From contig NZ_CP011519.2 of the NCBI RefSeq assembly GCF_000972785.3, positions 62,001-126,000 on the forward strand: a stretch of DNA of 64,000 nt. Direction: 5' to 3'. The DNA comes from Pandoraea oxalativorans. Its GTDB lineage: Bacteria; Pseudomonadota; Gammaproteobacteria; Burkholderiales; Burkholderiaceae. The position numbers were made by a program, and so were the translations under genes. A model generated the notes under the pieces. The model was not told the origin of the DNA, ran no database searches, and saw only the letters and a list, made by a program, of their open reading frames with translations. Below are positions 26,314 through 33,873 of the stretch, one piece after another (within the stretch, counting starts at the first letter, position 1; every line of letters starts with the position of its first letter).

Positions 26314-26381
26314 GGCTGGAACCTTGTCCGCTACACCCACCGGCTGGAACCGGCAGAGAGTGCTCAACTCGGAGTGTAGCG
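26314..26381. promoter_or_regulatory. Repeat-rich leader upstream of rep
   Basis: GGCTGGAACC occurs twice (26314-26323, 26342-26351), and CGCTACAC (26329-26336) pairs with GTGTAGCG (26374-26381) across 37 bases. The leader lies 58-125 bases upstream of the rep ATG. It could hold an operator, initiator-binding repeats or a copy-control RNA structure; nothing here decides between them. Confidence 0.35.
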
Positions 26382-26438
26382 AATCATAGGAGTCAGTCAA
26401 GTTTTTTGAAGCCATTTTCATGAGTGGAGTGACTGGCT

Positions 26439-27755
26439 ATGTGTATCGCGCAACATTCCGTTGCTGGCGAGGGGGTCTGGTATGCCTCCGAAAAAGACAT
26501 CCCCCTCGAGTCCGATACCACTAATCTGCCGTGGCTTATCCTGCGTGCAGTGCACCGTGCCAGTCGCCTCGACGGCATCCCCGCGAGGGCGCGCGCCGTC
26601 CTCGCCGCCCTCGCCCGTACGGTGGACGCCAAGCAGCCGTACGGCGCGATCTTCGCGCGGCGAGAACTGTTGAGCGCGCGCGCCATGCAGTCCGAACGGA
26701 CCTTCTATCGCAGTCTCGCTGATCTCGAAGCGGTCGGCCTGATTGAGCGTCCGGCCCAACGCCGCTACGTCTCGCATGGCCTGTTTGGCCGCGCCTATCT
26801 GCACCTGACCGCCCGTGCCGCGATCCTGTTGGGGCTCGTAGAAGCCATCGTCGAAACCGCTGCACGCGTCGCCTCCGAGAACGCTGCGCCAACCCCCGCG
26901 CCCCCTGACGTTCAAACCGAGGCGGCTCAACGTTTTCAAGTACGGGATGCCAATGTGGCAGACGGTGCTATAACTAAGGATCTTTCCTCTACCTCTTTGC
27001 AAAAGAGACAACCAGGCCAGCTCCCGCATGACCTCGAGCGTCTGCGCCCCTTGGGTTTTCATGACTATTTGATTTTCAGGCTGATGCGAGAGGCGCGTGA
27101 GCAGGGCAAGCGCCTGTCCGAGGTCGTCGAGGCCACTTGGCCTAACCTCGCCAAGGCGGCCCGCCCGATCAACTACCTGCGCAAGCTGCTCGCCTCGCCG
27201 GTGGACTTCGGCTACGCTCTGCGCACCAAAGCCGCCGAGAAAGTCCGGGCGGAGGTCGTTGCCGCGGAAGAGCGCAGCGCCGAGGCGTTTGTGCGCGCCG
27301 CGATGGGCAAAGTCTTCGTCGACGCCGCGGGGCTGCGCCAGTGCGTGGTCGACGACGGCGGGCGCACGCTGGCCATCACGGACCTTGCCGAAGGGGTCGT
27401 GCGCCGCAGCGTGGCGAACTGGCAGGTTGCGTTCATGCAGTCGGTGAAGCAGGGCACGCTCCGCGTGGTCGGCGCGCACGAACTTGCCCAACTCCGGGGC
27501 GCTGCGATCGCTCAACGTGAGCGTGCCGCGAAGTGCCAAACGGAATCGGTCGTGCCGCACGCCCCGAACCGGTTCGCGAGCCGCGAGCTGTTCCAGTCGG
27601 CTTCTGATCCGTCGCCGCCCCCGGTAACAAGGGCCCAACAGGTTCATCCATTGCTTCAAAAGAACGACGCAGCACGTTCGTTGACGAGCGCGGCCGCCGA
27701 CGCGCTCGCCGCATTGCGCGCGATGCGCAAGCTGCCAGCAAGATGTCCGGTGTAA
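26439..27755 (+). CDS. Putative plasmid replication initiator (winged-helix)
   Basis: 438 residues. The N-terminal 110 residues read as a winged helix (RARAVLAALARTVDAKQPYG, AIFARRELLSARAMQSERTF, YRSLADLEAVGLIERPAQRR), the pattern of plasmid and phage replication proteins that bind origin repeats. The centre (RLRPLGFHDYLIFRLMREAR, LRKLLASPVDFGY) and the Ala-rich C-terminus are unmatched. The call rests on this domain and on the position directly after parAB with a repeat-rich leader. The ATG at 26439 lacks a strong ribosome site, which suits low expression. A transcriptional regulator is the main alternative. Confidence 0.6.
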   Translation: MCIAQHSVAGEGVWYASEKDIPLESDTTNLPWLILRAVHRASRLDGIPARARAVLAALARTVDAKQPYGAIFARRELLSARAMQSERTFYRSLADLEAVGLIERPAQRRYVSHGLFGRAYLHLTARAAILLGLVEAIVETAARVASENAAPTPAPPDVQTEAAQRFQVRDANVADGAITKDLSSTSLQKRQPGQLPHDLERLRPLGFHDYLIFRLMREAREQGKRLSEVVEATWPNLAKAARPINYLRKLLASPVDFGYALRTKAAEKVRAEVVAAEERSAEAFVRAAMGKVFVDAAGLRQCVVDDGGRTLAITDLAEGVVRRSVANWQVAFMQSVKQGTLRVVGAHELAQLRGAAIAQRERAAKCQTESVVPHAPNRFASRELFQSASDPSPPPVTRAQQVHPLLQKNDAARSLTSAAADALAALRAMRKLPARCPV

Positions 27756-27772
27756 CTGCCTGACGTCACAAT

Positions 27773-27788
27773 GTTAGCGAACGCTAAC
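27773..27788. repeat. Perfect 16-bp palindrome downstream of rep
   Basis: GTTAGCGAACGCTAAC: seven-base arms GTTAGCG/CGCTAAC around AA. A TGACGTCA octamer lies a few bases upstream (27761-27768). Sixteen-base palindromes of this form are typical of parS sites or dimeric-regulator operators. The rest of 27756-28042 holds no gene that I can support. Confidence 0.45.
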
Positions 27789-28042
27789 TAAGAGCGCTTT
27801 CCCCTGCATCTCGAATGACGCCCTCTCAGAATCGGGGGATTTTCTTCATCAGCGCCTGAGGTGCCTGGGGAAGGGGCGCCGGTTATCGCCGGGTGGACGG
27901 TTGCGGCCGGCTCGATGGCACGTACACGCAACGTCGGCCACATGGCAGCTTGAGGGGATGGTGCGGTGGCAGTGAGGGTCCGTCTACGTCGAGCACCTGC
28001 GAGCACAAAGACGGAAGTATTGAAACCGCATGACCCCGGACG

Positions 28043-28999
28043 CTATTCGCTTGCGTAGGGGCCGAGGAAGCGCACACCGTTGAAGTGAATCAGGTGCGAT
28101 GGCGCATCGGCCACCCATACCTCCGTCTCCCATGCGATGTCGCCGAGATATCGGCCCATGACGGAGCGATTCGGGAAGGCCGTCACAAACACCAGCCCGG
28201 CTTTGGAATCCGCGAAGAGTCTGGCGAGTTCGGCGTGGCGCTTGCCATCGACCGGGCCGTGACTGGTGACGGCCTCCACCAGTAGCAGCCAATTTTTCTC
28301 GGTGAAGTGCAACACCACATCGGGCATCTTGCCGTGCGCGGCCACATTCACGCCCAGCTCGGCCATCAGCGCAGCGTCGAAGTAGCCCCATTTATCACCG
28401 GTGTCCCCGGCATAGACCAGCACGCTACCCGGCGCAAAGCGGGGCGCGAAGTCTTCAATGATGGCCCGGATCAGTTCGCTATGTTCGCCAGGACTGAGCG
28501 TGATTGCCTTGCCCGGCGCAACCTCAACAGGGATGCGGGTCTGCGTGCGCGCCTTCGCGTACTTGGCCACCAGCGTTTCGCGCTCGGCCAGATAGGCGGT
28601 GAGGTTGTCGTGCCACTGCTCGCTGCCAAAGCTGCGCAGCAGCTTGAGCGCGGCGGGTTCGATTTGATAGACGGCCTTCGGGCTGTTGACCGCACGGTCG
28701 GGTTTATCCGGGTTGTAGAGCGCCACGCCAACGTCGCAGAACTGGTGCATGGTCTGGCGGCGGAAAGTCTCGCGGGTGTTCGGCGCGTAGATCTTGCCGT
28801 AGTGTTCGCGTGCCCAATCCATGATGGGTGTGATGCCGACAAGTGGGTTTCCCGCATCTGCCCACGTCTTGTCTGGGGTGAGGTTCAGCAGGGCCAGCAG
28901 CGCGAGGGCCGAACGCTCGTTTTGCTGTGCCCGGGGTAAGCCCAGGGAAATGATGATCTGGTGGGCGGCCTCGATATAGTCATTCTTCTTGTCGGTCAT
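28043..28999 (-). CDS. PstI/BsuBI-type type II restriction endonuclease
   Basis: 318 residues, the size of BsuBI/PstI enzymes, which cut CTGCAG. The N-terminal helical domain (NERSALALLALLNLTPDKTW, ITPIMDWAREHYGKIYAPNT, RETFRRQTMHQF) and the C-terminal nuclease region (GSVLVYAGDTGDKWGYFDAA, MPDVVLHFTEKNWLLLVEAV, SHGPVDGKRHAELARLF) are characteristic. D and E of the PD-(D/E)XK site can be assigned to MPDVV and LLLVEA. It starts four bases inside the methylase stop (ATGA), so the methylase is made first. Target specificity is inferred from the family. Confidence 0.9.
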   Translation of the reverse strand: MTDKKNDYIEAAHQIIISLGLPRAQQNERSALALLALLNLTPDKTWADAGNPLVGITPIMDWAREHYGKIYAPNTRETFRRQTMHQFCDVGVALYNPDKPDRAVNSPKAVYQIEPAALKLLRSFGSEQWHDNLTAYLAERETLVAKYAKARTQTRIPVEVAPGKAITLSPGEHSELIRAIIEDFAPRFAPGSVLVYAGDTGDKWGYFDAALMAELGVNVAAHGKMPDVVLHFTEKNWLLLVEAVTSHGPVDGKRHAELARLFADSKAGLVFVTAFPNRSVMGRYLGDIAWETEVWVADAPSHLIHFNGVRFLGPYASE

Positions 29000-30465
29000 G
29001 CGGACAATTTCGCGAGTTGTTCATCGATCATTTCCTGCGTGATTTCGCTGTGCTGCTTGGCCCACGTACCCAGCCCGATCAGCGCCTCACGGTTTGGGTA
29101 CTTCATCAACTTGAGATCAGTGGCGTTGACCTGTGTGTGGCCGTTGAAGCGGCGAAAGCTCTCGTCAACGGCAGTGCTGTTCAGGAACACGGCGAGCCCT
29201 CGGGCCAGCAACTCCGGCAAGCCGCGCTTGTTCTCGTGAATGAGATTCACGTGGTTCTCGAAGCCCAGCCTGGTATGTTCCCCAAAGGTAGCCGGATCCA
29301 CCACGCTCGCCACTACGCGACGCTTCTCTTCTTTCGATGAGAACCGGCGCACCAGGCAGTAGAAGCCGTTGGGATACAGCCACTTTTCCGTCTCGGCGCA
29401 GCGCACGATCGCGTTCGGCTTTTTCAAACCTGGCACCGGCCACACCGTGCCGGCGCTGCGCAGATGCCCGGGATAGATCAGCGGCGCTGTGCCTGCTTCG
29501 GGCATGTCGCGCAAGTGGGCTTTGACGCGAAAATCCACCACGGGCCCGGTCGACACCTTGAGGCCCAGATCCGCCAGCGAATAGCGCACCGCTGACGATA
29601 GCTCGATGGCGCTTTTCGCGGCTGTGGTGGGGACATGGATAAACCGCTCGGGGTCATCCGGGAACACGATTCGCTCGAATGGGTGCTCGTGCGTGACGAG
29701 GTCGGTGAAACTGTCGTCGCTCGACGTGGTGATCGTCACGGGCCCTTGGTGGCCGCCTCGTTCAAGGCGGATGATGACGTTCTCTTGCAGCACTTCATCG
29801 TCCTTGAATGCCTTGTTGCGCGCTCCGAACAGGTGCATGTGGCAAATGGCTGCCCGCGCAAAAATGAAGTGACGGAACGGGCGGTAGTACGGCCCGTTGC
29901 AAAAGCTGCGCGGAAGGATCGCCACAATCTGGCCGCCCGGGGCGGCCTGGGCTACGGCCAGCGCGACGAAGGCCGAATACAGGTTCACCGTCTCAATACC
30001 GATCGAGCGCAGCGCCAGCCGGTGGGCTGATCGGCTGTTGATCTTCTTGTAGGGCGGATTGAGGATCGCGTGAGTGTAGCCCTTATCGAGCAAAGCCTCG
30101 GCGGCTGCCCGTTCGATGTAATCCTCGGCGAGGACTTCGGCCTTGACCTGACTGTAACTCCTCAGGTGCTGGCTAAGGTGTGCGCGCAGCGTCGCGTCCA
30201 CTTCATAAGCCGTCGCTTCGACGGCCTCGAATCCGAAGCCACCGGCAAGCCAGCGATCGAGGAAGGCGCAGGAGAGGGCACCGACACCCGCGCCTGCGTC
30301 CAGCAAGCGACAGGTCTGCAGGGTACTGGGGGGAAACAGGCTCGCCATGAAGCGGGCCACACTCGCAGGCGTCATGAACTGACCCAGCGCAGACTTGCGC
30401 CTCTGGGCAATGCGTGGAGCCACGTCGCGGCGGACGCGATCAGCGGTATCTAGTTGTTGGAGCAT
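28996..30465 (-). CDS. Adenine-specific DNA methyltransferase of the PstI/BsuBI system
   Basis: 489 residues. Motif I is LLDAGAGVGALSCAF (AdoMet binding) and motif IV is ILNPPYKKI (catalytic NPPY), in the order of gamma-type N6-adenine methylases. The N-terminal RKSALGQFMTPASVARFMAS is typical of M.PstI relatives ('GQFxTP'). It protects CTGCAG sites from the endonuclease encoded immediately downstream. The pair is compact and intact and can act as a plasmid addiction system. Confidence 0.92.
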   Translation of the reverse strand: MLQQLDTADRVRRDVAPRIAQRRKSALGQFMTPASVARFMASLFPPSTLQTCRLLDAGAGVGALSCAFLDRWLAGGFGFEAVEATAYEVDATLRAHLSQHLRSYSQVKAEVLAEDYIERAAAEALLDKGYTHAILNPPYKKINSRSAHRLALRSIGIETVNLYSAFVALAVAQAAPGGQIVAILPRSFCNGPYYRPFRHFIFARAAICHMHLFGARNKAFKDDEVLQENVIIRLERGGHQGPVTITTSSDDSFTDLVTHEHPFERIVFPDDPERFIHVPTTAAKSAIELSSAVRYSLADLGLKVSTGPVVDFRVKAHLRDMPEAGTAPLIYPGHLRSAGTVWPVPGLKKPNAIVRCAETEKWLYPNGFYCLVRRFSSKEEKRRVVASVVDPATFGEHTRLGFENHVNLIHENKRGLPELLARGLAVFLNSTAVDESFRRFNGHTQVNATDLKLMKYPNREALIGLGTWAKQHSEITQEMIDEQLAKLSA

Positions 30466-30477
30466 GCCATCTCATCC

Positions 30478-30720
30478 TCATTGGCGCGGCGCGACCACGC
30501 CAACGTGTTTGTAAAGGGCGGCACCACGCCATATCGGCGGGCCACCTCGGCCACCTGAAGGTCCGGCGCGCGCAACCGCGCCCTGATCTCGCGCACCTGC
30601 TGCTCGTTCAGCTTGGGCTCGCGGTCACCGGCCCCGGCTGCGGGCTCGGGCGGTCGCTAGACAGGCCCGGGCGCGCTCTTTTATCAAGTTCCGTTCGAAC
30701 TCTGACAGGGGGTAGAGCGG
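30478..30720 (-). pseudogene. Serine recombinase C-terminal fragment, frameshifted
   Basis: On the minus strand LSEFERNLIKERARACLATA, RARSRGR ends in a stop; a shifted frame continues EPKLNEQQVREIRARLRAPD, LQVAEVARRYGVVPP, the C-terminal helix-turn-helix of resolvase/invertase enzymes. The catalytic N-terminal domain is missing. It lies 5' of the methylase gene and is unrelated to it. Confidence 0.75.
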
Positions 30721-31190
30721 CAGCCACATGGAAAAACAGACGGCACCGCGCAAGCGGTCGATTACTCGCCGCTTCCTCATCGACGACGCGGCAACCGGCA
30801 AATTGATGGCAATCTTAACGTTTTTAGCGCGTCCGACATAGGCCAAACTGGCGATCCTGCGGACTCTCTCCACGCCCCTGGCGCTTGCCCATCGCACGGG
30901 GGCATCGCCGTTGTCATGTGTGTGTGCGCAACCCTCGTCGCCGGGCGCGGGGCGAGAGAGAAGGGCAGCTGAGGGGCGGGCACCCCCGCCACGCCCGTGC
31001 GGCCGGTGAATGGGAGTTGGCGATGAGAATAAATCTCAAATAGATAATCTACATACCCAAGCCGCGGTGCGACGCGGCTCTACACGGTGGGCGCTACGGC
31101 ACGCCGCATATCCGGAGCTTTCTGCCCGTATGGGGTCATGCGCGCCATGCCGGTTTCACCGATCCCGCGCACGCGCTTCTCCGTTGCCAC
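30721..31190. other. 470-bp region without a supported gene
   Basis: Open frames here are short and unmatched. There is an A+T-rich stretch near 31020-31055 (AATAAATCTCAAATAGATAA) that could hold a promoter for the repeat-protein gene downstream, but no clear -35/-10 pair was found. Confidence 0.4.
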
Positions 31191-31274
31191 ATGTTTTGGT
31201 CAGAATCCGCAAGCCCAGCGCGGCTGACGATGGTATCTATGGGTTTTGCTCCTGTATGTTCGAGGCGCTTTCCG

Positions 31275-33106
31275 ATGCACTTTTCGCAGCTCCCCCCGAC
31301 AGCCTCGACCCCGTCCACTGGGTACGCCGGTCAAGTCCCGCGCGAGTGCGCCGCGGCGCTTGGCACCATACTGGCTACGGTTGACTTCGGTCGCAAGGCA
31401 ATGGTCAACGCCGCTCATGAGGGTCTGCAGGCGTCGGCGCTGACGATCTTTCCCCCTGAGACCTTTGACGGCGTGGATCCCGAGGGGGTCGGGCGCGCGC
31501 TTGCCTCCCTGATACTGTGTGACTTCGCCACACAACGGAACCAGACGACGCAGTGGATTGAGCCCGACCGCGACGAAGCCCTCAGGACGCTGGCCGTGCG
31601 TCTCACGCCCACCGGGCAGGAGGCGTTGCTGCAAAGCTTTGAGAACCCTCAGGGTGATAATGCGTTTTCCAGATACTTCGCCCACGCTGACAGCCAATAC
31701 TTCGCGCAGGCCGACGCGTATTGTCTGGCTGGCCACCTGTACTTCCAGCGGGCCGGCACCCCCCTGTTGGCAAGAAGCATCGACAAGACGCCCGAAGACG
31801 CCAGTGCGCAGGCCGCCGCAGACTACCTGAAGGCAGCCGACCTCTTCTCGCAGGCGGGCCAGCCCGGTCTGGCCGCGGAAGCCTACCTGGGGGCCGCTGA
31901 CGCCTACCGAGGGTCTTTTCAGCCTCTGAAGGCGACTGAAGCCTGCCTGCAGGCCGCCGACGCCTACCGGGGGGCTTTTCAGCCCCTGAAGGTAGCCGAC
32001 GCCTGCCTGCAGGCCGCCGACCTCTTCACACAGACGGATCAGCCCCTGAAGGCGGTGGACGCCCGCCGGAACGCGGCCGCGGCCTTCCTGAGCGCGGCAA
32101 ATGGCGACCTGTTGGCGGGTGCGCCCGGTCTGGCCGGCGACGCCTACCTGCGGGCCGCCGACCTCTACATTCAGACGCATCAGCCTATGAAGGCGGTGGA
32201 GATGTGCCAGAAGGCCGTCGACGCCTACCGGTGCGCGGGGCAGCCCGGACAGGCTGGCAACGCCTACGAGCGCGTTGCCAAGGTCTACACAGACCTGAGG
32301 CAGCAAGGGCTGGCAGCCGACAGCTACCTTAAGGCCGCCCACACCACCCGCGCCGACGCCGACGCCCATCCGGCGGAGTCGCGGTACGCGCTGGCGGCGG
32401 CCGCCTACCTGCGCGTTGCCAAGCTCTACACAGACTTGGGTAAGCCCGCGCTGGCCGCCGACGCCTACTTGTGGGCCGCCCACGCCTACACTCGGGCGCA
32501 TGAGACCGGGAAGGCGTTAGCCGCTTACCAGCAGGCCGCCGAGGCTAACGAGCAGGCGGGTAGGCCCGGCCTGGCCGGCGACGCCTGGCGCAGCGTGGCA
32601 GACCTGCACACAGAACTCGGTGAGCCTTTGTGGGCCTCAGGCGCCAATGCACGGGCCGCCACCGCCTACCGGTCGGCGGCCCTCGGCGGCAATGACGTTC
32701 GTCAGTCCCTGTCGGCCGCGACCTACTACCTGATGGCCGCATACGCCCACCATGCAGCCGGGGAGAGCGCTGGGGCAGCTGCCGACTTCATATTGGCCGC
32801 AGAAGCCTTCATGGACGAGGATTTGCCCGCGGCGGCGGCGGCCGCTTACAAGCGGGCAGAATTATACTCGCGCGCCATAAAAGCCTGCGCAAAGGCCGCC
32901 CGCGACTACCTGGAGAAGGACGATTTTCTCTCGGCCGCAGACGCCTACCGGAAGCTCGGCTTCCTCCTCAGGAGGGCAGACCAGCCCCACGATGAGGTGG
33001 ACGCCTTTCGGACCGCCGCCGGTCTCTATGCACGGGCGGGGGAGTACGAGGCGGCCGCAGATGCCTGCGTGGAGATTGATGACTTCGGGCGGGCCGCACA
33101 TTTCTA
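31275..33106 (+). pseudogene. Repeat protein gene, 5' part, interrupted by the Tn3-family transposon
   Basis: Codes for about 610 residues. After ~185 unmatched residues, from about 31795 the protein consists of tandem ~20-residue helical units of the form (A)(A)xAYLxAADxYxxxxQPLKA: for example ATEACLQAADAYRGAFQPLK then VADACLQAADLFTQTDQPLK. Pairs make TPR/SNAP-like 40-residue hairpins. The frame reads into the transposon and stops eight codons past a conserved HFY. Joining 33106 to 39616 restores the frame for another 64 codons, giving about 675 residues. The start is uncertain (ATG 31275, or in-frame 31230/31239/31191). The intact protein would be a soluble scaffold, possibly a secreted effector. 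Confidence 0.7.
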
Positions 33107-33159
33107 CAGGTAGTGACCACATAGCTGCCAAAAGTGCCATTTGCGAATGAGGACGTCGC
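33107..33159. repeat. Left terminal inverted repeat of the Tn3-family transposon
   Basis: Starts CAGGTAGTGACC, where the right end has GGGGTAGTGACC; from the third base it matches the right end over about 50 bases apart from one A/C difference. Tn3 ends usually begin GGGG, so the left edge has changed at two bases. Confidence 0.9.
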
Positions 33160-33171
33160 GGCCCGACAGTC

Positions 33172-33738
33172 TCAGCCTGACTCGGCCGCCTTGGCCGCGG
33201 CGAGGATCCGATAGACGGTGGCCTCGCCCAAGTTAAGTTGGCGGGCAATACTGACTTTCGTCGTTCCGAGCGACGCCAACTGCAGGACCGCATCCCGAAG
33301 TTCGGGGGCAATCGGCTTGCGCCCCTTGTATCTGCCCGCTGCCTTGGCTTTGGCCACGCCTTCGCGCTGGCGCTCGAGCATCATTTCCCGTTCGAACTGC
33401 GCGACTCCACCCAGGACCGTCAGCATCAGCTTGCCGGTCGGGGTATGCGTGTCCATGCCCAGGTTCAGCACGCGCAGGCCCACGTTCTTGCGATCGAGGG
33501 TCAGCACTGTTGTCATCAGGTCTGCGACGGATCTGGCCAGCCGGTCGAGCTTCGTGACCACCAGCACGTCACCTTCCCGCACATATTCAAGCGCAGCAGC
33601 AAGCTGGATGCGTTCACCGATCGACGAAACCTGCTCCTGAAACAGTTTCTCGCAACCGACGGCGCGAAGCTCTTTCAGTTGAGCCTCAAATCCGGCGTTC
33701 TGATCGACGGTAGAGGTACGTGCGTAGCCGACGATCAT
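33172..33738 (-). CDS. tnpR: Tn3-family resolvase
   Basis: 188 residues. The catalytic serine is in GYARTSTVDQN near the N-terminus; DVLVVTKLDRLARSVADLMT and TPTGKLMLTVLGGVAQFERE with MMLERQREGVAKAKAAGRYK are the rest of the catalytic domain and long helix. GTTKVSIARQLNLGEATVYR is the C-terminal DNA-binding helix-turn-helix. It resolves cointegrates at a res site, probably in the 135-bp gap on its 5' side. It is intact and complete in length. Confidence 0.95.
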   Translation of the reverse strand: MIVGYARTSTVDQNAGFEAQLKELRAVGCEKLFQEQVSSIGERIQLAAALEYVREGDVLVVTKLDRLARSVADLMTTVLTLDRKNVGLRVLNLGMDTHTPTGKLMLTVLGGVAQFEREMMLERQREGVAKAKAAGRYKGRKPIAPELRDAVLQLASLGTTKVSIARQLNLGEATVYRILAAAKAAESG

Positions 33739-33873
33739 GTTCCGATCACAAGGATCTGACAGGTTGTGACGGTAAGTCGATCAAAATTGAAAATTGATTT
33801 CATTGATTGGCCTTTGTGGGGTAGCTGAAATCGATCACTTGGGCAAGCCCTATTGATAGGATGACGATTTCGC
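33739..33873. promoter_or_regulatory. Probable res site between tnpA and tnpR
   Basis: A 135-base gap, clearly richer in A+T than its flanks (CGATCAAAATTGAAAATTGA), lying immediately upstream of tnpR. Resolvase sites usually occupy this position and double as the tnpR promoter. The three dimer-binding subsites could not be delimited by eye. Confidence 0.45.

Noticed and set aside
26227..26421. Short minus-strand frame over the parAB-rep gap
   Set aside because: It covers the terminator and repeat-rich leader, has no ribosome site or motif, and is more simply non-coding control sequence.
31800..32600. About 60-base periodic repeats that could suggest a CRISPR array
   Set aside because: The repeats are coding, in phase and degenerate at third positions, with no unique spacers. 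They encode protein repeats. No CRISPR array was found in the window.
31275..33106. Possible TAL-effector-like (BAT-type) repeat protein
   Set aside because: TALE-like proteins of endofungal Burkholderia have ~33-residue repeats with paired variable residues. Here the unit is ~20 residues, alanine-rich and of the TPR type.
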